Shown: positions 19,829-31,887, counted from the first letter of the stretch. The stretch is DNA of 64,000 nucleotides from Paraniabella hibiscisoli (GCF_022512515.1 NZ_JAKWBK010000001.1:2108001-2172000); one strand, 5' to 3'. Made by a program: numbers and translations. The notes: a model not told the origin generated them from the letters alone.

Positions 19829-20201
19829 TCATTGTTCGCCGTTAGCTTTTCTTTCTTCTTCAATTTTTTTGAACAGCTCTTCCATTTTAAAAACATGGTC
19901 TAAGGTATCATCGGCAAAGAATCGCAGAACGGGCATACTTCTTAGTTGATGTCTTACGGCAGCGGTCAATTCTTTTTTATTTCATGATGACGCTCTTCCA
20001 CTTTTTTAAGCGCTGCATCTTTATCGTTCACCTGGAAAAAGCTCAGGTAAAATCTTGCTTCCAGCAGATCGGGGGTGATTTTTACTGCAGATATGGATAC
20101 CATTCCCCGCCGATCATATTTAATCCCAACTTTTGAAAGATGGTATTCATTTCTTCATTTAATAAACCAGCTACCTGCTTTTGTCGCTTACTCTCCTGCA
20201 T
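19829..20201 (-). CDS. rbfA: 30S ribosome-binding factor A (two frameshifts)
   Basis: KH-fold factor for late 30S subunit maturation and cold adaptation. No long open frame shows it because two bases are missing. Starting at the ATG at 20199-20201 the protein reads MQESKRQKQVAGLLNEEM, then needs one G (about 20105) to give GGGMVSISAVKITPDLLEA, then one A in an A6 run (about 19975) to continue EIKKELTAAVRHQLRSMPVL and end ..KKIEEERKANGEQ. The 124-residue result has the VSI.aVkiTPDL and LRfF.DDTLdh features of RbfA. It sits 75 bases upstream of the LolC/E permease. Confidence 0.88.
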
Positions 20202-20346
20202 AATCATTCATTTTATAGATGTAAAAGTAGCTACTTTGTTGGTTTTTGAGGATATATTTAACAATATAAGATAGTATCTAATGCCTTGTATGAGCGTGTT
20301 GGGTTCGGTGATATACCCTTAAGTGCCTGGCTAAGCTGTTAGGCTT

Positions 20347-21502
20347 TTATGTATCAAAGGAGCCTGTTTTAATCTCTTGGCCTATCTTTTTCCCCGTTTT
20401 TATAAGATTAGCCTTCGTATTCCGAAGTGCTTTTGCCAGGCTTATACCAGGCGGATTAATATTGATCAAACGGTCAAAATAATGATGCAGCTTTTTATTG
20501 TCTGCCTCTACTTTTCCGCCAACTCCAATCACTTTAATTCCGGCTTTTTTACTCTTTGTGCTACACCAAAAGGAGCTTTGCCTTCTAGTGTTTGTGCATC
20601 TAATGCTCCTTCTCCTGTTATGACAAGATATGCCTGCTGCAATAGCTGGTTAAATTGAATGGCATCCAGGAAAAAATCAATTCCATTTACAATTTTGGCA
20701 TCGCACAGCACCGCCAGCGAAGCGGCTACTCCTCCGGCTGCACCACCGTGAGGGAGGGAGCTGATCCTGATGCCTGATGTTTGGTGTACCACTTTGTTAA
20801 GCCGCTTCATCGATTTTTCGAGCGCTGTTATGTCGTTATTAGTTGCGCCTTTTTGAGGTCCAAAGATTTTTGCTGCACCGTTAGTACCTAATAGTTTATT
20901 CTTCACATCACATAATACGATCAGTTCTGTTTGTAGAAGACTACTGTCAAATCGCGAAATATCGATGCTATGTAAATCAGGAAGATCGCCAGGGAGATGC
21001 CTTATTTCAATGCCTGCGCTGTTCAGGAATTTTACCCCAGAGCCTTTAAAATGCCGGTTCCTCCGTCTACCGTTGCGCTGCCGCCAATGGCCAGCAAAAT
21101 TCTTTTCGCCTTTCGTTTCAGTGCCTTTTTAAGCAGGATGCCTGTGCCGTAAGTGTTAGCCCGTATCGGATCATATTCCGCAGGTTGCAATAGTTTTAAG
21201 CCGGAGGCATCTGAAAGTTCTATAATGGCTGTATGATCCTGGGTATAGTAGACCGGAGCAAAGATGGGCCTTCCCAGGGGATCGACCGTTTTATAAACGC
21301 GCTTCTTTGCTTTTAAATGTAATGCCAGTATTTTTCCGGTACCGTCGCCACCATCACCTACAGGGCAGCAATTAACGACGGCATTAGTAATACTGTGCTG
21401 CAGACCTTCCGCTAATGCCGTCGCTGCTTCATCAGCGGGCAGGCTGTTCTTAAATGCATTGGGCGCTATTAAAATATGAACGGCTTGTTGTTTAGAAAGC
21501 AT
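20347..21502 (-). CDS. Glycerate kinase (GlxK/GarK type)
   Basis: Phosphorylates D-glycerate with ATP. The N-terminus IAPNAFKNSLPADEAA, CPVGDGGDGT and IGGSATVDGGTGILKALG are hallmarks, and the C-terminal half has HGGAAGGVAASL and ITGEGALDAQTLEGKAP. Three open pieces join with one G added at about 21037 (ALGVKFLNSAG) and one A added to an A6 run at about 20535 (RVKKAGIKVIGVGGKVE), giving 385 aa. Its start overlaps the stop of the upstream fucosidase gene by 11 bases, so the two are probably translationally coupled. Confidence 0.92.
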
Positions 21503-22843
21503 TACTGATTTTATAAGCCCAGGCTTGCTGAGTGTTTAACTCACCAGGCAAAAGGACAGGCGCTGTTATCGTTACATTTTGCCCCTGTTGTTTGTAATTT
21601 ACTTTTCCCTTAAAGCCGAGTAGTTCTACCGATCGGGCTTTTATACCGGGAATGGTTACCTGTTGTTTCCAATTGGTGTGCAGTACATACAGATCCTTTC
21701 CTTTACGGGTGAAGAATACACTTGTATCTTTTTGCAGGGGAGCCTCTTTCCATGCGGTAGTGCCGTAAATAGCGTCGCCATTGATTTGTAGCCAGGCACC
21801 TATATCTTTTAGTCGCTGCTGCATGATCACGGGGATAGTACCATCTGCCGCAGGCCCAATATTCAACAGCAGGTTGCCGCCGCGCGACACCACATCAATC
21901 AGCATGTGCACCAGCTGGCGGCTGGTCTGGTATTGCTCCAGGTTTTCATTACGGTTATACCCGAAAGATTCGCCGATACCCCGACACTCCTCCCAGGGTC
22001 TTTCCAGGCTGGCTTTGCCGCTTCCGTATTCTGTGGTGGTAAATCCGCCATGGTTGCGACCTCCGCCCCAGCGGTCATTGGTTACTACCGTATTTTTTAC
22101 AGGCGATTCATTATATAGCCAGCTTAAAAACTCGCGGCTTTTCCAAACTGTATCACTGTGATCCCATTCACCATCGGGCCAAATAATATCCGGCTGATAG
22201 CGGTTAACCAGGTCTTTTAGTTGCGGCAGCATGTGCTCATCAACGTATTTGTTTACATCCTGTTTGTATAAAGGGTTATACCATTCGTATAAGGAATAGT
22301 AAAAGCCCATGTGTAAACCTGTTTTTTAACAGCTTCACTTAAATCGCCTGCCAGATCGCGATGAGGACCGGCATCATAAGCATTCCAGTTCCATGATTCG
22401 CGGCTTGGCCAGAGGGCAAAGCCTTCATGATGCTTGCTGGTCAACACAACGTATTTGGCGCCTGCATCTTTAAAGAGTTGTGCCCATTGAGTAGGTTCAA
22501 ATAATTCTGCTTTAAATTGGGTTACAAAATCCTGGTATTTAAAGTTGGGGCCATAGTTTTTGTTATGGAAGTCAACAAATTCTTTGTGTATTTTAAGCTT
22601 AGTATTATTGAGCCGTTCCCAATACCATTCTGCATAGTTGCTGCCAAAACCATCAGCATTAGAGTTGGTAGCCCATGCAGGAACACTGTATAGTCCCCAG
22701 TGTATAAATATTCCAAACTTGGCATCCGTAAACCATTGGGGTATGGGCCTGGACTCGAGTGAGCTCCAGTTGGGCTGATAAGATTGAGCCATCATGCACT
22801 GGCAGGAAAAAGCCAGGGCCAGCAACGTTATAATTTTTCGCAT
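21492..22843 (-). CDS. Secreted GH29 alpha-L-fucosidase
   Basis: Exported retaining fucosidase. A signal peptide (MRKIITLLALAFSCQCMMAQ) is followed by the GH29 start (FGIFIHWGLYSVPAW) and KHHEGFALWPS. The nucleophile Asp is expected in IIWPDGEWDHSD (about residue 224). The break at about 22310 is one A missing from an A6 run (restoring AVKKTGLHMGFYYSLYEWY). The full length of 450 aa fits GH29. The C-terminus has a short beta-sandwich-like extension. Confidence 0.92.
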
Positions 22844-23247
22844 GAACTTAATTTAAGTGATTTCGCCTTTTTCCAGGCAGTATCCAAACCTACACAAAAA
22901 AGCGACTGATTCTTTTGCCGGTACTATTTTTTAAAAAGTTCTATGAAAATCTTAAATTTTTTGCCCCCTGTTACAAAATAAGTTGGATATACGTCCTTAA
23001 CTACAGATCACTTGCTCAGGTGATTTCAATAAATCGAAAACAAAATGAAAAAGATTCTTTTCTATCTTTCGCTGATACCGCTGATGTATAGTTCTGAAAG
23101 AATCAGCATTGATCATATTTTATAGCATACTGTTCATGATGAGTTTATGGCGGCTTTCCCAGGCGAAGCGATGGCAGGTCGTTGGTTTTATGCTTTTATA
23201 TTTCGGGACTTGTAAACTTTTGAACTTAATCGTAACTTCGCGCCTCG
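22844..23247. other. Intergenic region between fucosidase and mfd
   Basis: 404 bases between divergent genes. It holds a 26-codon ORF at 23045-23125 (MKKILFYLSLIPLMYSS..) that looks like a signal peptide with nothing after it, possibly a remnant or chance. No clear promoter consensus or repeat was seen. Confidence 0.4.
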
Positions 23248-26200
23248 ATGAGCACGGATGTGTTGCAGAATTTTTATATTAATGATACCCGCTGTTTACA
23301 AATAGCGGAGGGGCTTTCTTTGTTCCGTCCATCAGAAATAGCCCTTACAGGTCTTTTTGGCAGTTCAGCTCCTTTTGTATTTGCCGCGAGTGCAGGATAT
23401 GCGCCTGAGTTTAATCATGTAATTGTTTTAAATGAGTCGGAAGACGCGGCATATTTTCATAATACACTGGAAAACATTACCGGAGCGCTGGATATTTTTT
23501 ATTTTCCCTCCTCCTTTAAAACCAGGAAGAATTACCGGCAGCTGAATGCTTCGCATGTGATGTTGAGAACAGAAGCACTCACAAAGCTGGCCTCCCATAC
23601 AGATGCGCAGCCCGTCAGGAAGAAGATCCTGGTAACTTACCCCGAGGCTTTATTCGAAAAAGTAGTGATCTCCAAAACCTTATCGGAGAACATAATACAT
23701 ATAAAAACTGCCGATACTATCGACATCGGTCAATTGCTATTGAAGCTGGATCAGTACGGTTTCGTACGCAGCGATTTTGTGTATGAGCCGGGGCAGTATG
23801 CTTTACGCGGGGGCATTTTTGATATATACTCTTTTGGTAATGAAAAACCTTATCGTTTTGAGCTGTTTGGCAACGAGGTAGATTCTATTCGTATTATCGA
23901 TCCTGAAACTCAATTAAGTGAACGTAAGCTTTTGTCGGTATCCATTATCCCGAATGTAGATACTCAATTTGGTTCGGAAGAAAGAGTGTCACTTTTCGAT
24001 TTTCTGCCAGCCAATACCGCCATCTGGCTACAAGACCAGGAATTGTGCGTAGAGCGATTAAGGGATCATGAGGAGGAATTGCAATATTTCCTGGAGATGT
24101 ACCCTGCTGGTCAGGCGGCTGCTAACAGTGATGATGAAAAGCTCTTTAAAAAAGATATTTCCCCTGATGATTTTATAACGGCCGATAGTTTGGCTGAGGC
24201 GCTGAAAGATCGATCTGTTTTTCATTTCGGTGGCAATAGCTATACGGCCAAACAGGAATTTGAATTTAATACGAAATCGCAGCCGGCATTTAACAGGCAG
24301 TTCGATTTGTTGATTAAAGACCTGAAGGAAAAAGAAAAGAAGCAATATAATATTTATATTTTTTCAGAGAATTCGAAGCAACTGGAAAGGTTGCAAACCA
24401 TTTTTGATGACCTTAAAGCAGAACTGGTATTTAACCCTGTGTCCGTTTCTATTCACCAGGGATTTATTGATGATGATCTGAAAGTAGTTTGCTATACCGA
24501 TCACGAAATTTTTCAGCGTTATCATAAATACAGGGTTAAGCAGGCGTACAATAAGAGCAAGGCTATAACATTACGAACCTTACGTGAGCTGCAACCTGGC
24601 GATTATGTAACACATATCGATCATGGTGTAGGTGTTTATAGCGGTCTGCAAAAAATGGATGTGAATGGTAAGCTACAGGAGGCCGTGCGTCTTATTTATA
24701 AAGACAAGGATGTACTGTATGTGAACATCAATTCCCTCCATAAAATTGCAAAATACACCGGCAAGGATGGCAGTGTGCCAAAGGTTAACAAGCTGGGTAG
24801 TGATGTATGGAACCGCCTCAAGGAAAAACCAAGGCAAAGGTTAAAGAAATTGCCTTCGATCTTATTAAGTTATATGCCAAACGTAAAGCTCAGCAAGGCT
24901 TTGCGCATACGCCGGATAACTATTTACAGAATGAGCTGGAAGCTTCGTTTATTTACGAGGACACGCCTGATCAAAGTAAGGCTACCGCCGATGTGAAGAA
25001 AGATATGGAGTCTGCTTCGCCTATGGATCGACTGGTTTGTGGCGATGTGGGTTTTGGTAAAACGGAAATTGCCATTCGTGCAGCCTTTAAAACCTGTGTA
25101 GATGGCAAGCAGGCAGCAGTACTGGTTCCAACAACGATTCTGGCTTTTCAGCATTATAAAACTTTCAGTGAGCGTTTGAAAGATTTTCCTGTTACAGTAG
25201 ATTTTATCAACCGTTTTAAGAGTGCGAAAGAGAAAAAGAAACGCTGGAGAAATTAAAGGCGGGTAAAATTGATATACTTATCGGTACCCACGGCATTATA
25301 GGGAAAGAAGTAAAGTTCAAAGATCTGGGAGTGCTGATCGTAGATGAAGAGCAGAAGTTTGGAGTAGCCCATAAAGAAAAGATCAAGACCATCCGTACCA
25401 CGGTTGATTGTTTAACATTGACGGCGACACCAATTCCACGAACGCTGCAGTTTTCTTTAATGGGCGCCAGGGATTTGAGTATTATCAATACACCGCCACC
25501 TAACCGGCAACCGATACAAACTGAGGTACAGGTGTATAATGAAGATTTTGTGCGGGAAGCTGTTTACTTTGAAACAGAGCGTGGCGGACAGGTGTTTTTA
25601 TTCATAACCGCGTAGCTGGCCTGGCCGAGATGGCAGCTATTATCCAGGGGCTTTGCCCCGATCTTTCTGTAGGCTACGCGCACGGACAAATGGAAGGTCA
25701 TCAGCTGGAAGAAAAGATACTCGATTTTATAGACCGCAAATATGATGTGTTGGTTTGTACCAATATCGTGGAAAGTGGTGTGGATATACCGAACGTAAAT
25801 ACGATTATTGTTAACAATGCGCATCATTTTGGCCTAAGCGATTTGCACCAGCTACGTGGCCGGGTTGGACGTAGTAATAAAAAAGCGTTTTGTTATTTGC
25901 TGGCGCCGCCGATGAGCACATTACCCAGCGATTCACGTAAGCGCCTGCAAACATTGGAGCAGCATAGTGAACTGGGCAGTGGTTTCCAGATAGCGATGCG
26001 TGACCTGGATATACGTGGTGCGGGAAATTTATTGGGCGGTGAACAGAGTGGGTTTATGGCCGAGATAGGTTTTGAAATGTACCAGAAAATTCTCGACGAG
26101 TCTATTCGTGAATTAAAGCGTACGGAGTTTAAAGACCTGTTTAAAGAAGAGATCAGCAAGCAGGACGATTTTGTGCATGATTGTACGATCGATACCGACC

Positions 26201-26643
26201 TGGAAATTCTTATACCAGATGAATACGTGGAGAACATCACAGAGCGACTCTCGCTCTATCAGCGTTTGGACAACTGTGAGAATGACCAGGAGCTGGAGGA
26301 AATGCATATTGAGCTGGCCGATCGTTTTGGAGCAGTACCACCACAGGTCGATGATCTGTTTGAAACTGTAAAATGCCGTAGGCTGGCTATAGAACTAGGC
26401 TTTGAGAAAATGAGCTTAAAAAGTGAAACACTTCGTTGTCATTTTATTAACCGTCCGGACTCTCCTTATTTTGAATCTAACATCTTCCAAAAGATCATAG
26501 AATACCTGCAGATAAAAACCAACAAAGCCAGACTCAAACAAACCGGCAAATTATTCTTATTAATAGCTGATCCTATACCTTCCATGAAAGAGCTGCACGA
26601 GTTTCTAAAAGATATGCATGCGTTTGTCGCAAGCCCTTCCTGA
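23248..26643 (+). CDS. mfd: Transcription-repair coupling factor Mfd
   Basis: Releases stalled RNA polymerase and recruits UvrA to lesions. It has an N-terminal UvrB-like region, the RNAP-interacting CarD-like domain ([20 protein letters not shown], about 436), then SF2 helicase motifs: Walker [11 protein letters not shown] (about 597), DEEQ (about 700), [19 protein letters not shown], and the TRCF C-terminus. Four open pieces are joined by three missing bases, all in homopolymers: A5 at about 24827 ([14 protein letters not shown]), A5 at about 25238 ([12 protein letters not shown]) and T5 at about 25597 ([11 protein letters not shown]). The result is 1132 aa, normal for Mfd. Confidence 0.95.
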
Positions 26644-26768
26644 AAAGACGATGCTATATAATTGTTACAGGCGATTGACGTGAGCCGTGTGGCCAAGTAA
26701 CTTAGAGCCATATACACAAATTGTTTTAGTAAACCTTCCGGAGCTTTGCAGAAACAAATTCATTTAAC

Positions 26769-27662
26769 ATGGAAAAAGTATGGTTTATTACAGGAAGCTC
26801 CAGGGGACTGGGCAGAAGCATAACAGAAGCCGTTTTAAAAAGTGGCGATAAAGTAGTAGCAACTGCGAGAAACAAACAGGATCTGCAGATATTGGCTGAT
26901 CAATATCCCAACCAGGTATTGTGCTTGTCTTTAGATGTAACCGATAAAGCAGAGATACTATCGTCTGTAAACGAAGCGATCGGATACTTTGGTAGAATTG
27001 ATGTATTGGTAAATAATGCCGGATTTGGAATCACTGGTGCAACGGAGGCATTCACAGACGAGCAGGTAAGCAGCCAGCTGGAGGTGAACCTGGTAGCGCC
27101 CATTCAAATTACGCGTGCGATATTGCCATATATGAGACAGCAACGGTCGGGACGGATATTGCAAATAAGCTCAATTGGTGGCAGGGTAGGTAACGCGGGC
27201 TTGAGCTTGTACCAGGCAGCTAAATTCGGGCTGGCCGGCTTTGCCGAATCGTTAAGCAAAGAAGTAGCCCACTTGGGGATAAAAGTAACATCGGTTGAGC
27301 CTGGTGGCTTTAGAACGGATTGGGCCGGCACATCGATGTCATTTGCTCCGCATGTAGAAGGCTATGAAACAACAGTGGATGCTTCCAGGGAGTTCCTGAG
27401 CTCTGGTAAATTTGTTCCGTTGGGCGACCCCGCAAAAGCAGCGAACGTAATTGTTGACCTGGCCAACCATCCTCAACCACCTGTGCACCTGGTGTTAGGT
27501 AGTGAGGCTGCAGCCATTTTGCAAAAAGCAGATGCAATAAGAAAGGCAGAAATGGAGCAGTGGCTACCTGTTTCTTTGTCGACAGATCATGATGAATCGG
27601 CAAAGTTTTATGAAACAGCAGCCGGCAAAGATTACCTGGCGCTTAAAGGGATTGAAATTTAA
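26769..27662 (+). CDS. Short-chain dehydrogenase/reductase
   Basis: 297-aa classical SDR. Cofactor motif TGSSRGLG, NNAG, catalytic Ser in ISSIGG and YQAAK are all present. The Arg in the beta-2 region (ATARNK) suggests NADP(H). The post-catalytic PGGFRTDW segment is typical of the group annotated as oxidoreductases acting on unknown carbonyls. Intact. An AraC regulator follows 73 bases downstream on the same strand. Confidence 0.9.
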   Translation: MEKVWFITGSSRGLGRSITEAVLKSGDKVVATARNKQDLQILADQYPNQVLCLSLDVTDKAEILSSVNEAIGYFGRIDVLVNNAGFGITGATEAFTDEQVSSQLEVNLVAPIQITRAILPYMRQQRSGRILQISSIGGRVGNAGLSLYQAAKFGLAGFAESLSKEVAHLGIKVTSVEPGGFRTDWAGTSMSFAPHVEGYETTVDASREFLSSGKFVPLGDPAKAANVIVDLANHPQPPVHLVLGSEAAAILQKADAIRKAEMEQWLPVSLSTDHDESAKFYETAAGKDYLALKGIEI

Positions 27663-27735
27663 CGATCGCTTTGCATCGCTATTGTTTCTCCTTGTATGTT
27701 TAAACGGGTTTAATAAGTATCTTGGATAATATATA

Positions 27736-28551
27736 ATGAAAGAACAAGAAGATCATCAGTTGCGGCCCGGCATTTTTTACTCCTGCTATCACCAGATCAG
27801 CAGGGATGGCGAACATTTTGTACCAGAACACACTTTAAGTTTTGTTACAGCCGGTTCGTTGATACTGAATGATGGTACCAGGGAGTATCCATCGCAGGAA
27901 GGGCGTTTGAGATTTATAAGAAGAAACCAGTTACTGAAATTTATTAAACACCCACCGGCCAATGATACTTTTAAATCAATTAGTATTTACCTCAGCCAGG
28001 AAATATTAAAAGAATTTAGCCTGGCACATGGTGTATATGCAGGTGGTAAAGTACGGAAGCCTGGAATTGTTGACCTGGAGAGAAATAAATCGATGGAAAC
28101 TTATATGGATTCGGTTATTCATTACCAGGAAGCGGGTTGCCTGGATAATGCCTACCTGGTAAAAGTGAAAATTCATGAAGCTATTTTGTTGCTTTTGCAA
28201 TTACATCCTGAGTTAAAAGAAGTGCTGTTTGAATTTACTGACCCGCATAAAATAAACCTGGAAGCATTTATGAACCGGAGTTACCAGTTTAATGTGAAGC
28301 TGGAACGCTTTGCTTATTTAACCGGTAGAAGCCTGGCCACTTTTAAAAGGGATTTCGGAAAAATATTTAATATACCTCCACGGCAATGGTTGCAAAAAAG
28401 GCGGCTTCAGCGCGCGCATTATCTGATTACTGAAGAGGGTAAAACAGCTTCTGATATATACCTGGATCTGGGCTTTGAAGATCTCACGCACTTCTCGCAT
28501 GCGTTTAAAAGAGAGTATGGATATTCTCCTAAAAAGGCAGCCGGTAACTAA
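27736..28551 (+). CDS. AraC-family transcriptional regulator
   Basis: 271 aa. An N-terminal cupin-like sensor region (about 1-120) precedes two helix-turn-helix units from about 190; the second carries the AraC signature (LGFEDLTHFSHAFKREYGYSP). It probably controls its own locus and perhaps the SDR gene just upstream; that link rests on position only. Intact. Confidence 0.92.
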   Translation: MKEQEDHQLRPGIFYSCYHQISRDGEHFVPEHTLSFVTAGSLILNDGTREYPSQEGRLRFIRRNQLLKFIKHPPANDTFKSISIYLSQEILKEFSLAHGVYAGGKVRKPGIVDLERNKSMETYMDSVIHYQEAGCLDNAYLVKVKIHEAILLLLQLHPELKEVLFEFTDPHKINLEAFMNRSYQFNVKLERFAYLTGRSLATFKRDFGKIFNIPPRQWLQKRRLQRAHYLITEEGKTASDIYLDLGFEDLTHFSHAFKREYGYSPKKAAGN

Positions 28552-28637
28552 TGGCAACAGGCAGTGGATTAGACTGTTTGTTGCTTTTTCATCATTTAGG
28601 CCGCAAATGATTAGATTTACTTTTCGAACCCAAAAGT

Positions 28638-29647
28638 ATGGCCAGAACAAAACAGCTTTCTAAAGATATTTCTAATACCGGGTATACGGCAAATGCCGGC
28701 ATGCAGAGAATCATGAACCGGGACGGAAGTTTGAATGTGCAGCGCAAAGGCCTTAACTGGTGGCAGCGCAATAGCATTTATCACACGATGATCAGCCTTT
28801 CTCCGGCGCGATTCATGCTGGTAGTGTTTTTATTTTAAACTTCCACCAATTTGCTTTTTGCCTGTATTTATACCTTGCTTGGTATTGATAAATTACAGGG
28901 TATTGATCCTGTATCTGGTTTTGGTGAAAAATTCATGCAGGCTTTTTTCTTTAGCTCTCAAACACTTACAACGGTAGGGTATGGGCATATCAGCCCCAAG
29001 GGGATGGCCGCCAATATTGTTGCATCGTTAGAATCTTTTATTGGCATCATGGCCTTTGCCATTGTAACTGGTTTATTTTTTGCCCGTTTTGCCCGGCCTC
29101 GTGCTTTTTTAAGATTTAGTGATAACCTTATCATGTCGCCTTTTAAAGCATCGGCTGCTTTTATGCTAAGGGTTATATCAGCAAAAAATATTTCGCTTAC
29201 TGATGTACAGGCCGAAGTAACCACCGCCTTTGAGGTGGAAGAGAACGGCAAAAAAGCACCCGCTATTTTCAGCTCCCCCTGCAGTTCAGCCGTATTAATT
29301 CCCTTGCCTTATCATGGACGGTGGTGCATATTATTGATGATAAAAGTCCTTTTTATGGTTTGAGTCTTGAAGAAATAAAAAATAGCAATCTTGAGGTTAT
29401 GATCAATGTAAGAGCTTTCGATGAGCATTACTCCAATACCGTACAACAACGGATTTCTTATAAGGGCAGCGAAATTTTATATGGCGCCCGGTTTCTTCCC
29501 GCTTTTGCTCCTTCAGAAGACGGAAGAACTACCATTTTGAAAGTAAAAAAGCTCAACCATCATGAAAAGTTGGAAGAAGCGCATGTAGCCGCTATACTCG
29601 AAAAGATCAAATTGGATCAGAGAAAGAGTGAAGAAGCAAAGGACTGA
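28638..29647 (+). CDS. KirBac-type inward-rectifier potassium channel (broken)
   Basis: Tetrameric K+ channel. An amphipathic slide-helix region (WWQRNSIYHTMISL) is followed by TM1, the selectivity filter TTVGYGH (about residue 112), TM2 and the cytosolic Ig-like Kir domain (SRINSLALSWTVVHIIDD). Two interruptions exist. At 28836-28838 a TAA lies in the same frame as the following sequence (VFLF*TSTNLLFACIY), so it is a true in-frame stop or a pair of compensating indels. At about 29255 one A is missing from an A6 run (GKKSTRYFQLPLQ). Corrected length is about 336 aa. Confidence 0.9.
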
Positions 29648-29797
29648 TACTTATGTGCTAACTGATAGAGCTGTAGCCCCTGTTTACACTCTTTTTTACC
29701 AACTATCCAACAGCCGACTTTTACTTTAATCTTCAATTAATTACGTTTTTTTGTAACCGCTTTCCCATCTTATTTTTCAGTATGACTGAAAAATATT

Positions 29798-30354
29798 TTA
29801 TGTTTTTTCTGAATCATACTGCTTAAACCCGATCCGATTTCTTCGTCCCGTAGTACTTTGTTTTTCAATCAGCTCTTTTAGCACCACGAAAATATTTTCG
29901 ATATCGCGCGTATTGCCTTTTACTTCTTTTTCCAATTGAGCAAGATGAATCAAAATGTCTTTATGAGTAAGCGCGTGTTCCCGAAGTTGTGTAAATACCC
30001 GGATAATGCGGATATTAACTTCAATGGCTGTATCGCTGTTTAGAACACTTGATAACATCGCCACCCCCTGTTCGGTAAAGGCGTTAGGCAGTTTACGTGT
30101 ACCACCCCAGCCGGATAAACTTGATGTCGCAATTTGCGACATCAAGTTGTCAAACTCTTTTTGGCTTAACATAAACATAAAGTCTTTGGGAAAGCGTCTA
30201 CTATTTCGTTTAACTTGCTCATTCAGGCGCCTCGTCTCAACACCGTACATTTCAGCCAGGTCCCGGTCTAGCATTATCTTCTGACTACGCACTACATAAA
30301 TGCGGTTGAGTATTTTTGCTCAGCAACGAGCGACTGCAGGTTAGCCTTTGCCAT
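29798..30354 (-). CDS. ORF6N-domain DNA-binding protein
   Basis: Small protein with an N-terminal ORF6N domain (RIYVVRSQKIMLDRDLAEMYGV, then RFPKDFMFMLSQKEF and NAFTEQGVAML) and a helical C-terminus. The domain is common in phage anti-repressors and in solitary chromosomal copies in Bacteroidota. The true ATG at 30354 (MAKANLQSLVAEQKI) is out of frame by one A in an A5 run at about 30312; corrected length is 185 aa. No phage genes are nearby. Confidence 0.82.
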
Positions 30355-30520
30355 TGTATATTTATTGAGGTGTTATAATTTAGCTGGTATTGCAAGGCAG
30401 TTAGCCTACTACTAATTTACATCATTTAATTGATAATTTCTTGGGAATTGCCTGGTAGAAAAGTTGTAAGAGATGGACTTGTCAGTATCCCGGCACATGG
30501 ATGATAGTATCATTAAACGA

Positions 30521-30553
30521 AAAACCTCCGCTATTATCTATAGCGGAGGTTTT
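30521..30553 (-). terminator. Terminator after the Tat-exported Gfo/Idh gene
   Basis: Perfect 13-bp inverted repeat AAAACCTCCGCTA / TAGCGGAGGTTTT with a 7-base loop, 20 bases beyond the Gfo/Idh stop on the minus strand, followed there by a short T-run. Confidence 0.8.
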
Positions 30554-30572
30554 CAATATAATAAAGCAACTA

Positions 30573-31887
30573 CTAGAAATACTTTGTTTTGCCCGGTGTA
30601 GCTATCGGGTAGTTGCCGTCAGCATCGGGAACAATCGGCGGTGTAGCGCTGAAGCTGTATTCCTGCGGCATTAAACTGATACCACTATTTAATGCTTTCT
30701 CAAAATCAATTACCTGTCCACTATAGGTAGCCATACGTCCGATGATACCTGTTAATGTGCTTTTGGCGCCGTGCTCGGCATCGGCAAATTTATATTCGCC
30801 TTTCGCAATGGCAGCAAACAATTCATCGTGTTCGGCCTGGTAAGGATTATTCTCTCCTTTTTTATCGAACGCAAAAAGAGTATTGCCTTTATTGTCTTTA
30901 ATTACGGCAGCATCTCCATAAATTTTTCCTTTGGTACCAATAATGAGCTCATCTACCTTACTCATCGTTCTGGGTATATGGCGGCACTGGCTGTTCATAA
31001 TGCTGCCATCGGCATAGTGGAATTCTACAAAATGGTGATCGTATATTTCGCCATACTTTTTATCGGTGCGTACCTGGCGTCCACCTAAGCCCTGGGCTTT
31101 TACCGGGTAACCGCCCTTAAACCAGTTGATTACATCTATATTGTGTACATGCTGTTCTACTATATGATCGCCACAAAGCCAGTTAAAATAATACCAGTTG
31201 CGCATCTGGTATTCCATTTCTGTTTGTCCTGCCTGGCGCTCTTTCACCCATACGCCATCGTTGTTCCACCAGGCCTGGGCAGAAGTAATATCGCCGATAA
31301 GATCCTTTTTCTTAAATAGCTCGCGATAGGAGTTCTGATACCTTCTTTGCAAGCCTACCACTACATTCAGTTTTTTTGTTTAGCAATCTCGGCAATATCC
31401 AATACCTTTTTAATACCAGCAGGATCAGTAGCTACCGGCTTTTCCATGAAAACATGTTTGTTCTGCTTTACAGCTGCTTCAAAATGGATAGGGCGAAATC
31501 CTGGAGTACTGGTAAGGATTACTACATCGGCCAGGGGAATGGCTTTTTCGTATGCATCAAAACCAACAAATTTTCTTTCTTCAGGCACATCTACCCGGCT
31601 TTTGTCGATGCCCGATTCGGCAAGGTTGCCGGTAATCGATTTATAGCAGCTGTCAAGGCGGTCTTTGAACGCATCGGCCATAGCTACCAGCTGTACATTT
31701 TGTTTGGTGCTTAATGCTTGTATAGCAGCACCGGTACCGCGTCCGCCGCAACCGATCAGCGCTACTTTAATGGTTCCGGCCGAACCCGAAAAGAAATTGG
31801 CATTGCTTAAGAATGGTGCAGCCATCAATCCCCGGTAACCAGGGTTGTTTGCTGTACAAATTTTCTACGCGTTGTTTTATTGTCCAT
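30573..31887 (-). CDS. Tat-exported Gfo/Idh/MocA oxidoreductase-like protein
   Basis: NAD(P)-dependent oxidoreductase fold, or a glycosidase of the same fold such as GH109. The dinucleotide motif is ALIGCGGRGTGAA, with VFMEKPVATD downstream and a large C-terminal domain (GLQRRYQNSYRE, QMRNWYYFNWLCGDHIVEQ). Restoring one G at about 31838 brings the ATG at 31887 into frame and shows a twin-arginine leader (MDNKTTRRKFVQQTTLVTGG). One A missing from an A7 run at about 31375 explains the second break (KQKKLNVVVGLQRR). 438 aa. It precedes no co-directional gene within 200 bases. Confidence 0.85.

Noticed and set aside
29798..30354. ORF6N gene as evidence of a prophage
   Set aside because: No integrase, structural or lysis genes are nearby; solitary ORF6N genes are common in Bacteroidota.
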